This document shows, one piece after another, positions 43,345 through 52,256 of a DNA stretch of 58,410 nt. The translations under genes were made by a program, and so were the position numbers. Below the pieces are notes generated by a model. That model saw nothing but the letters and a program-made list of their open reading frames with translations. It was not told where the DNA came from and ran no database searches. Numbering within the stretch: position 1 is the first letter of the stretch; the number at the start of each line of letters is the position of its first letter. The stretch is from Bordetella parapertussis (GTDB lineage: Bacteria; Pseudomonadota; Gammaproteobacteria; Burkholderiales; SG8-41): contig CAMDRT010000028.1 in NCBI GenBank assembly GCA_945906815.1, forward strand, positions 1-58,410, written 5' to 3'.

Positions 43345-44583
43345 CTAGTCATTCCCCGCGTACTTGCCCGCCGTCTCCGGGAACAAATTTTTCACGATCT
43401 TGAACTTGGTTACGTCCACCGTGCCGTCCATGTGCAGGTACATGGTGGCGTCGCGGTAGAGTTTTTCAATGCCGAAGTCGAGCATGGTGCCGTTGCCGCC
43501 GTGCAGTTCCACCGCATGTTTGCACACTTCCAGCACGGCTTCCGAGGCATACATCTTCACCATATTGCATAGCATTTCGGCATCGGGCGCTTTTTCGTCG
43601 ACCGCGCGCGAAGCTTCGTGCAGCAGCGAGCGCACGGCGCAGATTTTGGTCGCCATTTCCGCGATGCGTATGGCGACGGCCTGATGCTTGATGAGCTTTT
43701 TGCCTCCTTGCACGTAGTCATGCACGTACTTCACGGTTTCTTCATAAGCGCGCACGCCAACACCGAGATTTTTCGAGCCTTGAATAATTTTTCCGGGACG
43801 GAAATAAACACCCGCTTTGGCCAGCGCGATGTCTTTCACCAACAAGTATTCCTCGGGCACGGCCATGTCCTCAAACACCATTTCGCCGTTGTTCATGAAG
43901 CGCCCGCCCAGCGTTTCGTTGCAGCGCGCCACCGAAAAGCCTTTGGTTTCGCGCGGCACCAGAAAACATGAGGTGCCCTTGGTCAACCCGGCGCCGGGCG
44001 TGGTCGTGGCATAGACCACATACAGGCTCGCATCGTAACCGTTGCTGATGAACTGCTTGCGGCCGTTGATGATCCACTGGTCGCCTTTTTTCTCGGCGCG
44101 GGTATGCATCATGGCTTCGGGCACGTCATACGGCAGCCAGCGGTCGGAAGCGCCGCGCGGCTCGGTCAAACAATGCGCCAGCAGAAACTGCGAGTTGGCC
44201 ATGATCTTCGGAAACCAGATTTTCTTCAGGCTTTCCGGCAGGATGTTCCGCAGCAACACGGAGACTTTCCATTGCTGCACCATTTTCTCGGCAAGGCCGC
44301 AGTCGCCGCGCGAAATTTCCTCGGAGATGACGGCGAAAGTTTGCGTTTCGGATTGGGGGTCCAGCGCGATGCCGCCGTATTCCTCGGGCACCCCCAGTGT
44401 GCGGATGCCGATTTCGTGCGCGACGTCGAGTATCTTCGGCGGCAGACGTCCCTCCGGTTTCATGCTCCATTCGGCCTGCCAGTTCTGGCGCGTGAACGGG
44501 ATGACATGCTCGTTGACGAATTTGCGCGTGACGTCGCGCATCATGCGCGTTTCGTCGGATAAACCCCTGTCGTTGTAAATCAT
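43345..44583 (-). CDS. Acyl-CoA dehydrogenase-like enzyme
   Basis: 412 residues from ATG 44581-44583, with GGGGAA 9 bases before it. Family features are LGVPEEYGGIALDP, AHCLTEPRGASDRW, QWIINGRKQFISNGYDAS and HGGNGTMLDFGIEKLYRDA. At the position of the catalytic YEGT it has LHMDGTVD, that is aspartate in place of glutamate. A shorter acidic base is known in some dehydrogenases acting on cyclic or branched acyl-CoA, so the substrate may not be a straight fatty acid. The Bug gene lies 96 bp upstream on the same strand, so uptake and oxidation of the same acid are likely linked. The CoA ligase is not nearby. Confidence 0.87.
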   Translation of the reverse strand: MIYNDRGLSDETRMMRDVTRKFVNEHVIPFTRQNWQAEWSMKPEGRLPPKILDVAHEIGIRTLGVPEEYGGIALDPQSETQTFAVISEEISRGDCGLAEKMVQQWKVSVLLRNILPESLKKIWFPKIMANSQFLLAHCLTEPRGASDRWLPYDVPEAMMHTRAEKKGDQWIINGRKQFISNGYDASLYVVYATTTPGAGLTKGTSCFLVPRETKGFSVARCNETLGGRFMNNGEMVFEDMAVPEEYLLVKDIALAKAGVYFRPGKIIQGSKNLGVGVRAYEETVKYVHDYVQGGKKLIKHQAVAIRIAEMATKICAVRSLLHEASRAVDEKAPDAEMLCNMVKMYASEAVLEVCKHAVELHGGNGTMLDFGIEKLYRDATMYLHMDGTVDVTKFKIVKNLFPETAGKYAGND

Positions 44584-44679
44584 GTAGCTAATTCCCCTGT
44601 CCGTGGCAAACACCGATCCCGAATGAAAACGCGACGGGAGAGATCAACCGCCGCCGCGCTGAACCACCGTCCTCGTGCA

Positions 44680-45663
44680 CTAATTTGCAGTCAGCCCCAC
44701 CACTTTGATGACTTTCGCATTCTTGAGCAGTGAATCCTGCACCACTTTGCGGAATTCTTCGGGCGTGCCGGTGACGACTTCCGTCGCCTGCAGCGCCAGC
44801 GCCTTGGTCACTTCCGGCGAGTGCGCAGTCTTGACCACCGCCACGCGCAGCTTGTCGGCAATCGCTTTTGGCGTACCCTTGGGAATGAAAAATCCCTGCC
44901 AGCCGCTGTAGTCAAATCCGGCGATGCTCTCGGCGATGGGTGGAATGCTTCCCATCAGTTGCGATTTACCCGGCAGACTGTGGCCTATGGCACGCAGCTT
45001 GCCCCCATTCACATGCGTCATCACGGCAGGTGCCGGCGTCAACGTCCACTGCGATTCGCCCGCCAGTACCGACGCCACCGACGGCCCGCCACCCTTGTAC
45101 GGCACATGCAACGACGCCATATTGGCTGTGGACATGAAGTACGCGCCCGACAAATGGCTTTGCGAACCGGATCCTGCCGAGGCCATGTTGAGGTTGCCGT
45201 TGCGGGCCTTCGCCAGATCAATCAGTTCCTTTACGGATTTAACCGGCAACGCCGGATGCACCACCAGAATATTTGCGGTTACCGCGAACTGCGATACATA
45301 GTCGTAATCCCTGACCGGATCAAAAGTCGGTGTTTTCTGCAACAACACGGCCACCGTTGACGCCGCCGTGGTCGCGCTGATCAGGGTATAGCCATCGGGG
45401 TTGGCGTTCTTCGCAATCTCCATGCCGATAATGCCGCCCGCGCCCGCGCGGTTGTCGATAACCACCTGTTGCCCTATCACGTCGGTTAACTTGTGGCCGA
45501 TAATGCGGCCTAGTGTATCGACCGAACTGCCGGGCGCGTTGGGCACCAGCATGCGTATCGGGCGGTTGGGGTAACCAGCGGCAGCGTCCGCCGCAAGCGC
45601 ATTCACACCCGCGGCGCAAGTAGCTGCACACCAGCCGCAGACCAGTAACGGTTTGAAATTCAT
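44680..45663 (-). CDS. Bug-family periplasmic binding protein upstream of acyl-CoA dehydrogenase
   Basis: 327 residues. Signal peptide with an AxA site in the NALAADAAAGYP region, then NRPIRMLVPNAPGSSVDTLGR, where SSVDT replaces the more common GGTDV, so the pocket may differ. Further family segments are IDNRAGAGGIIGME, PDGYTLISATTAAS and LHVPYKGGGPSV. GAGGAG lies 9 bases before ATG. It precedes the acyl-CoA dehydrogenase gene on the same strand and is separated from a divergent NTF2-like gene by 191 bp that probably hold both promoters. Confidence 0.92.
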   Translation of the reverse strand: MNFKPLLVCGWCAATCAAGVNALAADAAAGYPNRPIRMLVPNAPGSSVDTLGRIIGHKLTDVIGQQVVIDNRAGAGGIIGMEIAKNANPDGYTLISATTAASTVAVLLQKTPTFDPVRDYDYVSQFAVTANILVVHPALPVKSVKELIDLAKARNGNLNMASAGSGSQSHLSGAYFMSTANMASLHVPYKGGGPSVASVLAGESQWTLTPAPAVMTHVNGGKLRAIGHSLPGKSQLMGSIPPIAESIAGFDYSGWQGFFIPKGTPKAIADKLRVAVVKTAHSPEVTKALALQATEVVTGTPEEFRKVVQDSLLKNAKVIKVVGLTAN

Positions 45664-45854
45664 GACTTAAATTCTCCTCGTAATACCGCGCATCACACGT
45701 GCGCTAGGTATGTCGTAAATAAGGGGCGAATTGTTACCTTTCCTTACGCCCAATGCAAATGACGATGCGCGCAAGCACCCGCGAGCGCCCTGCAAGATCC
45801 CGATAACTATCTGAATTTGATAGAATAACTCCCGCCAACTTATGGCCGCCCATC

Positions 45855-46304
45855 GTGAAAAAAACACTCTACGCGAATTCTCAAGAAGCTGAAGCGGCTT
45901 TCTACGACGCTTTTGGCAAGAGCGATCTCGAAGCGATGATGGCGGTGTGGGCCGATGATGACGATATTTACTGCGTACACCCCGGCGGCCCGCGCATCTC
46001 GGGCATGGAGAACGTGCGTGAATCCTGGCGCCGGCTATTCACCAATGGACAATCCTTGAGCTTTCAATTGCGCGCGCGCCACGAAATTCACGGCGTGATG
46101 ATCGCAGTTCACAGCGTCTACGAACTGATCACGGTGGCGGGACAGGGGCCTGCGCACAATCCGCTGCTGGTCACCAACATCTACTTGCGCACCGACCGCG
46201 GCTGGCGCATGGTTGCGCATCATGCCTCGCCCGCACCCGCTGCGCCGGCTGTGGCGGTAGTGCCCGAGACGGAAGTGAAGCGCGCGCCAAAGACGCTGCA
46301 CTAA
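45855..46304 (+). CDS. NTF2/SnoaL-like protein
   Basis: 149 residues starting at GTG 45855. The cone-like fold is suggested by AEAAFYDAFGKSDLEAMMAVWADDDDIYCVHPGGPRISG-type sequence followed by HEIHGVMIAVHSVYELIT and LLVTNIYLRTDRGWRMVAHHAS. Members (DUF4440/SnoaL-like) include isomerases, polyketide cyclases and non-catalytic proteins; the HPGG motif and the terminal HHAS are the usual pattern of one uncharacterised group. A TAGAAT box lies at 45821-45826. The TcuA-like gene is 97 bp downstream with its own likely promoter. Confidence 0.78.
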   Translation: MKKTLYANSQEAEAAFYDAFGKSDLEAMMAVWADDDDIYCVHPGGPRISGMENVRESWRRLFTNGQSLSFQLRARHEIHGVMIAVHSVYELITVAGQGPAHNPLLVTNIYLRTDRGWRMVAHHASPAPAAPAVAVVPETEVKRAPKTLH

Positions 46305-46314
46305 AAACGCAAGG

Positions 46315-46320
46315 TATAAT
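46315..46320 (+). promoter_or_regulatory. Candidate -10 box of the TcuA-like gene
   Basis: TATAAT in GCAAGGTATAATTC, 81 bases before the start codon. No clear -35 hexamer. A long leader results, but no riboswitch fold was recognised in it. Confidence 0.4.
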
Positions 46321-46401
46321 TCACTCCCCGCGCATACCCCTGCGCGGACCAAAGTTTCCCGTGCTAAATCTAAATAATTATTTGTGATTAAAGGATATTT
46401 T

Positions 46402-47922
46402 ATGAGTCTCCCGGATTTCGGACATCCTGACATTATCGTCGTCGGCGCGGGCAACGCCGCTGCCTGCGCAGCGCTTGCTGCGCGCGAACAAGGCGCCAGT
46501 GTGATCATGCTTGAGGCCGCGCCCATCGACGATTGCGGCGGCAACAGCCGCTACACCGGCGGGCTGATGCGCGTGGTGTTCAATAACGTCGATGAGCTGG
46601 CCGAGATCATTCCGGAGCTCACCGAGGAAGAAAAGAAAACCCACGACTACGGTTCGTACACCACCGATGCCTATTTCGACGACATGGCGCGCATCACGCA
46701 GGAGCAGACCGACCCGGATCTGTGCGAAATGCTGATCCGCCGCAGCTACGACACCGTGGTGTGGCTGCGCAAAAAGGGCGTGAAGTTCCAGGCGAGCTAC
46801 GGCCGCCAGTCCTACAAGGTCGATAATGGCACGCGCTACAAGTTCTGGGGCGGTCTGGCTGCTGAAACCTGGGGCGGCGGCGAAGGCTTGGTGGCCAATG
46901 AGCACAAAGCCTGCGAGCGCGAAGGCATCAAAATATTCTATGAAACGCCGGCGATTTCACTGCTCACCGACAGCGACAACAATGTGCTCGGCGTGCGCGC
47001 ACGGCACAAAGGTCAGAACGTCGATATCAAGGCCAAGGCGGTGATCCTCGCCTGCGGCGGCTTTGAATCCAGCGCCGAAATGCGCGCGCGCTACCTCGGC
47101 CCCGGCTGGGATCTCGCGCATGTGCGCGGCACCCGTTACAACACCGGCCTTGGCATCAAAATGGCACTCGACATCGGCGCCATGCCCTATGGCCATTGGT
47201 CCGGCTGTCACGCCGTAGGCTGGGATCGCAATTCGCCGCCGTTTGGCGACCTTGCAGTGGGCGACCAGTTCCAGAAGCACAGCTATCCGTGGGGCATCAT
47301 GATCAATGCTGACGGCAAACGCTTCTGCGACGAAGGTGCGGATTTCCGCAACTACACTTATGCCAAATACGGCAAGGTCATTTTGAATCAGCCCGGCATG
47401 TTCGCATGGCAGGTGTTCGACGCCAAAATCATTCCCTCACTGCGCGACGAATACCGCATCAAGCGCGTGACCAAAGTGCGCGCCAACACGCTCGAAGAAC
47501 TGTGCAAGATGATGGACGGTGTGAACGCCGAAGCCGCGCTGCGCGAGATTACCGAGTACAACAAAGCCGTGCAGCACGACCAGACCTACAACATGGCGAT
47601 CAAGGACGGCCGCCGCACCGAAGGCCTCGCCATCAACAAGACCAACTGGGCTAACACCGTCGACACTGCACCGTTTGAAGCTTATGCCGTGACCTGCGGT
47701 GTCACCTTCAGCTTTGGCGGTCTGAAAATCAGCACCGATCCGGCAACCGAAGGCCAGGTGGAAGACACCGGCGGCCAGCCCATACCAGGCTTATACGCAG
47801 CCGGCGAACTGGTCGGTGGCATTTTTTATCACAACTATCCGGGCGGCACCGGGCTGACTTCGGGTTCGGTGTTCGGCAGGCTTTCCGGCACTACAGCGGG
47901 CAAAGCGGTCAAGGTGGGTTGA
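46402..47922 (+). CDS. FAD-dependent dehydrogenase, TcuA/fumarate-reductase type
   Basis: 506 residues from ATG 46402 (AAGGATATTTT before it). The FAD fold is DIIVVGAGNAAACAALAAREQGASVIMLE near residue 10; the middle has GNSRYTGGLMRVVF and WGIMINADGKRFCDEGADF, and the C-terminus GLYAAGELVGGIFYHNYPGGTGLTSGSVFGR, where the substrate acid usually binds. TcuA oxidises tricarballylate to cis-aconitate; other members act on related carboxylates or steroids. The tcuB and tcuC genes are absent, so the electron acceptor and transporter are unknown here. The enzyme is longer than Salmonella TcuA (about 467 residues). Confidence 0.82.
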   Translation: MSLPDFGHPDIIVVGAGNAAACAALAAREQGASVIMLEAAPIDDCGGNSRYTGGLMRVVFNNVDELAEIIPELTEEEKKTHDYGSYTTDAYFDDMARITQEQTDPDLCEMLIRRSYDTVVWLRKKGVKFQASYGRQSYKVDNGTRYKFWGGLAAETWGGGEGLVANEHKACEREGIKIFYETPAISLLTDSDNNVLGVRARHKGQNVDIKAKAVILACGGFESSAEMRARYLGPGWDLAHVRGTRYNTGLGIKMALDIGAMPYGHWSGCHAVGWDRNSPPFGDLAVGDQFQKHSYPWGIMINADGKRFCDEGADFRNYTYAKYGKVILNQPGMFAWQVFDAKIIPSLRDEYRIKRVTKVRANTLEELCKMMDGVNAEAALREITEYNKAVQHDQTYNMAIKDGRRTEGLAINKTNWANTVDTAPFEAYAVTCGVTFSFGGLKISTDPATEGQVEDTGGQPIPGLYAAGELVGGIFYHNYPGGTGLTSGSVFGRLSGTTAGKAVKVG

Positions 47923-47927
47923 TCGCG

Positions 47928-48023
47928 TTAGGTCGACTGCAACGGCAAGCGCGCCACGGCCTGCTGGAATGGCCGTCGCTGCTGCGCAAACTCGATCGCA
48001 TTGATCCCAGCTACGCCAGTTAG
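47928..48023 (+). pseudogene. Possible gene-end remnant
   Basis: A 31-codon frame directly after the TcuA-like stop reads LGRLQRQARHGLLEWPSLLRKLDRIDPSYAS and ends in TAG, a composition like a genuine protein C-terminus, with no start codon and no ribosome site. It may be a fragment left by a deletion. Very uncertain. Confidence 0.2.
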
Positions 48024-48030
48024 CAATTTG

Positions 48031-48126
48031 TGAGGCGTTAGGCGTGTAGCGTAAGGCGTTAGGCGCAAGACGTGAGGCGCAGCCCGTGGAACGCCTAGCG
48101 CCTTACGCCTCACGCCTAACGCCTTA
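48031..48126. repeat. Long inverted repeat built from GGCGTTA-like units
   Basis: Arms 48031-48065 and 48092-48126 pair at 31 of 35 positions around a 26-base loop. Each arm is itself made of short iterations of GGCGT(T/G)A. It ends 12 bases before the YheT-like start and could form a very stable hairpin in RNA. Confidence 0.75.
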
Positions 48127-48138
48127 GTATAGATCCGC

Positions 48139-49143
48139 ATGTCCAACCTCGACGCCGACGAAATCCTCGCGCCCTACCAAGCGCCGCGCTGGCTGCCCGG
48201 CGGCCACGCGCAAACCATACACGCGGCCACCATTGCGCCGCGTCCGCCGGTGAGGTACTGGCGTGAGCGCTGGGAGACGCCGGATCTGGATTTTATCGAG
48301 ATCGATTGGGTGGACAACCCTGATCACGAACTGAAGCTCAATCAACAAGACGAAACACCCTTGGTGGTGTTGTTTCACGGCCTGGAAGGCGATTCCAACA
48401 GTCATTACGCGCGCAGCCTGATGCACGCGGTGAACGCGCTCGGCTGGCGCGGCGTGGTGGTGCATTTTCGCGGCTGCGGCGGCGCGTTAAATCGTCTGCC
48501 GCGCGCCTACCATTCGGGCGACAGCGCCGAGATCGACTGGGTCCTGCGGCGCCTGCGTTCGTCACGCAGCGGGCCGCTGTATGCCGTGGGGGTGTCGCTG
48601 GGTGGCAACGCTTTACTTAAGTGGCTGGGCGAACAGGGTGATAACGCGCGCAGCGTCATCACACGCGCGGCTGCGGTGTGTGCGCCGGTTGATCTTGCCG
48701 CAGCGGGTGACGCGCTGGCACGGGGCTTTAACCGGGTTTACACGCGGCGGTTTTTGTCGACGATGAAAGCGAAAACCCTCGCCAAGATGAAGCGCTATCC
48801 CGCGCTGTGCGACAGGCCGCACATGATGGCAGCACGCACCCTGCGCGAATTTGACGATCGGGTAACCGCGCCGCTGCACGGCTTTAGTGGTGCTGATGAT
48901 TATTACGCGCGCGCCAGCAGCAAACCTTATCTTAAATTCATCGCCGCGCCCACGCTGATGCTCAATGCGCGCAACGATCCGTTTTTACCGGCGCGCTTTT
49001 TGCCCACGGCGCAAGGTATCTCCCCCCATATCGTTCTGGAAACACCCGCCACCGGCGGACATGTCGGCTTTGTCACCGGCAGCTTCCCGGGTAACATCAC
49101 GTGGCTGGCGCAACGCCTGTTGCGTTTTTTTACGGCGGCTTAA
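48139..49143 (+). CDS. YheT-like alpha/beta hydrolase
   Basis: 334 residues starting MSNLDADEILAPYQAPRWLPGGHAQTIHAA, the typical opening of this group (COG0429). The oxyanion-loop block LVVLFHGLEGDSNSHYARSL, nucleophile GVSLGGNALLKWLGE, and the histidine in TGGHVGFVTG are present, with an acid in NARNDPF. Members are esterases or lipases of unclear physiological substrate. No signal peptide, so cytoplasmic. It starts 12 bp after the end of a long inverted repeat. The phosphomannomutase gene follows after 43 bp. Confidence 0.88.
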   Translation: MSNLDADEILAPYQAPRWLPGGHAQTIHAATIAPRPPVRYWRERWETPDLDFIEIDWVDNPDHELKLNQQDETPLVVLFHGLEGDSNSHYARSLMHAVNALGWRGVVVHFRGCGGALNRLPRAYHSGDSAEIDWVLRRLRSSRSGPLYAVGVSLGGNALLKWLGEQGDNARSVITRAAAVCAPVDLAAAGDALARGFNRVYTRRFLSTMKAKTLAKMKRYPALCDRPHMMAARTLREFDDRVTAPLHGFSGADDYYARASSKPYLKFIAAPTLMLNARNDPFLPARFLPTAQGISPHIVLETPATGGHVGFVTGSFPGNITWLAQRLLRFFTAA

Positions 49144-49186
49144 TTTTCCTGCGGCTGAGCTGCCGTTTTTGAAGTGAAAGGTTTTT

Positions 49187-50566
49187 GTGTCCAAATTCGC
49201 ACCGCCTGAAATATTCAAAGCCTACGATATACGCGGCATTGTGCAAACCGCGCTCACACCCGAGGCCGTCGAAAATATCGGCCACGCCATCGGCTCCGCA
49301 GCGGTGGCGCGCCAGCAACAAGAAATCGCCATCGGCCGCGATGGCCGCGCCTCCGGCCCGGCGCTATCCGCGGCGCTGGCGCGCGGGCTGCGTGCCAGCG
49401 GTGTGGACGTGGTGGATGTCGGCATGGTGACAACACCGATGGTGTATTTCGCCACCCACCACTTGCACACGCAGTGCGGCGTGATGGTGACCGGCTCACA
49501 CAATCCGCCGCAATATAACGGGCTGAAAATGATGCTCGCAGGCGATACGCTCGCCGGCGACGCCATACAACAGCTGCGCATGCGCATCGAAGGCGGCGAC
49601 TTGCATTACGGCGCCGGCGGTTACCGCACGCATGACATAGGTGAAGCGTATTTGAGCCGCATCGTGAATGACGTGAAACTCGCGCGTCCGCTCAAGATTG
49701 CAATCGATTGCGGCAACGGCGTCGCCGGCGCTTACGCACCGCAGCTGTATCGCCGTCTGGGCTGCGCTGTGCAGGAGCTATTTTGCGATGTGGACAGCCG
49801 CTTTCCCAACCATCATCCCGACCCTTCACAGCCACAAAATCTGCTGGACCTGATGGCCGCATTGAAGGCAGGCGACGCGGAAATTGGCCTCGCGTTCGAC
49901 GGCGACGGCGACCGTCTCGGCGTAGTCACCAAGAACGGCAACATCATCTACCCTGACCGCCAATTGATGCTGTTCGCCGAAGACGTGCTCCAGCGCAACC
50001 CCGGCGCCGAGATTATTTTCGATGTGAAATCCACCCGCAATCTGTTCAACTGGATACGCAGCCGCGGCGGCAAACCCCTGATGTGGAAGACCGGGCATTC
50101 GTTTATCAAGGCCAAGTTAAAGGAAAGCGGCGCGCCGCTGGCGGGCGAGATGAGCGGCCACCTATTCTTCAAGGAGCGCTGGTACGGTTTTGACGACGCA
50201 CTTTACGCTGGGGCGCGGCTGTTGGAAATTCTGTCGCGTATGCCCGACCTGACTGCCGCGCTGGAATCGCTGCCGGATGCGGTGAGTACCCCCGAGTTGC
50301 ATGTGCAGACCGCCGAGGGCGAGAACTACACCCTGATGCAGGCGTTGCAGAAAAATGCGACCTTCGGCGACGCACAGGAAATTATTACCATCGATGGCAT
50401 ACGGGTCGAATACGCCGACGGCTTTGGCCTCGCGCGCCCGTCCAACACCACGCCGGTGATAGTGCTGCGTTTCGAGGCAGAAACCGATGCCGCGTTAAAG
50501 CGCATACAAAACGATTTCCGCCGCGCGTTACTAGCAGTGAAGCCAGGGATTGCGTTGCCGTTTTAG
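49187..50566 (+). CDS. algC: Phosphomannomutase / phosphoglucomutase
   Basis: 459 residues from GTG 49187. The alpha-D-phosphohexomutase signature VTGSHNPPQYNGLKM holds the phosphoserine, the metal loop is AFDGDGDRLGV, the sugar loop EMSGHLFFKERWYG, and the phosphate-binding C-terminal domain has RPSNTTPVIVLRFEAET. The enzyme supplies mannose-1-phosphate and glucose-1-phosphate for LPS and exopolysaccharide. AAAGG lies 6 bases before GTG. Its stop overlaps by 3 bp with the stop of the convergent MBL-fold lipoprotein gene (50563-50566). The symbol follows the Pseudomonas AlgC/CpsG group. Confidence 0.92.
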   Translation: MSKFAPPEIFKAYDIRGIVQTALTPEAVENIGHAIGSAAVARQQQEIAIGRDGRASGPALSAALARGLRASGVDVVDVGMVTTPMVYFATHHLHTQCGVMVTGSHNPPQYNGLKMMLAGDTLAGDAIQQLRMRIEGGDLHYGAGGYRTHDIGEAYLSRIVNDVKLARPLKIAIDCGNGVAGAYAPQLYRRLGCAVQELFCDVDSRFPNHHPDPSQPQNLLDLMAALKAGDAEIGLAFDGDGDRLGVVTKNGNIIYPDRQLMLFAEDVLQRNPGAEIIFDVKSTRNLFNWIRSRGGKPLMWKTGHSFIKAKLKESGAPLAGEMSGHLFFKERWYGFDDALYAGARLLEILSRMPDLTAALESLPDAVSTPELHVQTAEGENYTLMQALQKNATFGDAQEIITIDGIRVEYADGFGLARPSNTTPVIVLRFEAETDAALKRIQNDFRRALLAVKPGIALPF

Positions 50567-52182
50567 GGCAGAGTGCCAGCCAATCCAGCCAACGGCGCAT
50601 ACTCTGCCGTGCTGCCATGGCCGCCGGCAAAGCGCAGCGGTGAAATACCCGCGCGCCGCACCGCAGTTACAATCGCGGCCAGCGGCGTGCTGATGTGCCT
50701 GGGCAGGGGGGCTGCGCCCGGACTCCAGATATCGGTGACAAAACCAAGGCGCGCATCGGCGACGTAACCGATCAGCATGCTTTGCGCATGCAGGTTCTCG
50801 GCCCCATGGGCGGAGACGTCGCGCTGGCCGTCGCTCATGACATAACGATCAGCGACTTCGACGATATTCACCCTGGAAAAATCATAAGCACCCAGATCCG
50901 GATTGCGCGTCGCGGGCGCGGCGAGGATGCGGCGATAGTACGCCGCGGCGCCGCGCCCCACCACCAGCGTCGCACCCTGCGCCAGGTACGCGCGCAGGCC
51001 GCCGGCGTGATCCATGTGGTGATGCGTCAGCACGAGGTAACGTATCGGCTTGGCGCCATATTTCGCCTGTGCGGCGCGTATCGTCCAGTGGGACTGCCCA
51101 TCGGAAACCGGCGCATCGAACACGATTAAATGATCGCGCATCTCCACCAGCAAGGCGTTGTGCGATCCGCCCACCACATGCTGCACGCCGGGCGCGAGTT
51201 CCTGCAGACGCAGGCCCGGCCCCGCCAGCGTATCGTAGCTGGTGTTATCCGAATCGAGATAGGTGCCGATAAACTGGCGGCGTATCACCCACTGATACGG
51301 CAGATTACCGCTAGCCGGTTGGGCGGCTGTCGCGCGCACACTGTCAGGCACCGCCATTGCCGCCGGATTGAGTTGGGGATGCGGCGTCATGTGCGTCAGG
51401 CGCAGGTCCACCACGACTCTGCCGTTGAACTCGTAACGCTGATGGGCGGCCACCCGCACACCCGCCAGCGGCTGCCATTCCGACAACACCAGATCGTAGT
51501 TCACATCCCCCCACATATTGTCGAAATCCAGCGTGCGCACGCGCGCCGGCAAACCCGTTTGCGGATCAAACATCACCGTGAAATTGACACCACCCGCGTT
51601 ATAGGAAAGTGCCGGATGGGACACGCCGCCGATCTCGATATTGGCCATGCGCGTGTTGCGTGCGAGGTTAGCGCTCATTTCCAGCAGCAGCACGGGAGAG
51701 CTGCGGCGCAGCTCGCGCTGCGTGGCCGCCAGCCGTAAGCCGGACATGGTATGCGCCGGCGGATTGGCGTTGCGGCTTTGCGCATTGCGGCTGTTGGAAT
51801 CGATGCCGATGACGTAGCCCGCGCCGGGCGTGACCACTTCACTGAATTTAAAAGTGCGCGGCGCGGGATAGGCAAATTTCTTTTCCCACTCGATGCGCGC
51901 GCGGTGATTGACAAAATCGAGCGTGGTGTCAAAACTCGATTCAGCGGCAAAGCGCGCTGCGCCACCCGGCGCATACGATTGTTCCGGCTCCCAATGTTTG
52001 ACCGTGCCCTTGAGTGACGCCGCGCGCAGGGCGCGCAGGGCATCCGCGCCGCCCAGCGCCACCAGCGCGCGATCGATCAGCTCACGCTCGCGCGCTTGCG
52101 GCGGCGCACGGGTGGAGATGGTGAGTGGACCTGAGCAAGACACCAGCGCGGCAAGTATGCTCAATACCAGTAAGCGTTTCAC
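50563..52182 (-). CDS. MBL-fold metallo-hydrolase, predicted lipoprotein
   Basis: 539 residues from GTG 52180-52182, with GGAGG 4 bases before it. The N-terminus KRLLVLSILAALVSCSG ends in a lipobox (LVSC), so the mature protein is lipid-anchored in the envelope. Residues about 25-300 form an unrecognised beta-rich domain with a start like LIDRALVALGGADALRAL. From about 320 the metallo-beta-lactamase domain follows, with LVLTHHHMDHAGGLRAYLAQGA carrying the HxHxDH zinc motif and a final GGHGS. Substrate is unknown; esterase, lactonase or sulfatase-like activities occur in the family. It overlaps the phosphomannomutase gene tail to tail. Confidence 0.82.
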   Translation of the reverse strand: MKRLLVLSILAALVSCSGPLTISTRAPPQARERELIDRALVALGGADALRALRAASLKGTVKHWEPEQSYAPGGAARFAAESSFDTTLDFVNHRARIEWEKKFAYPAPRTFKFSEVVTPGAGYVIGIDSNSRNAQSRNANPPAHTMSGLRLAATQRELRRSSPVLLLEMSANLARNTRMANIEIGGVSHPALSYNAGGVNFTVMFDPQTGLPARVRTLDFDNMWGDVNYDLVLSEWQPLAGVRVAAHQRYEFNGRVVVDLRLTHMTPHPQLNPAAMAVPDSVRATAAQPASGNLPYQWVIRRQFIGTYLDSDNTSYDTLAGPGLRLQELAPGVQHVVGGSHNALLVEMRDHLIVFDAPVSDGQSHWTIRAAQAKYGAKPIRYLVLTHHHMDHAGGLRAYLAQGATLVVGRGAAAYYRRILAAPATRNPDLGAYDFSRVNIVEVADRYVMSDGQRDVSAHGAENLHAQSMLIGYVADARLGFVTDIWSPGAAPLPRHISTPLAAIVTAVRRAGISPLRFAGGHGSTAEYAPLAGLAGTLP

Positions 52183-52256
52183 GCCGCCTCCGCATCGATG
52201 GATAGTACCCTCTGGCACACGCTGTTACGCGTACCGCAGTAGCGACTGCCAGGTCA

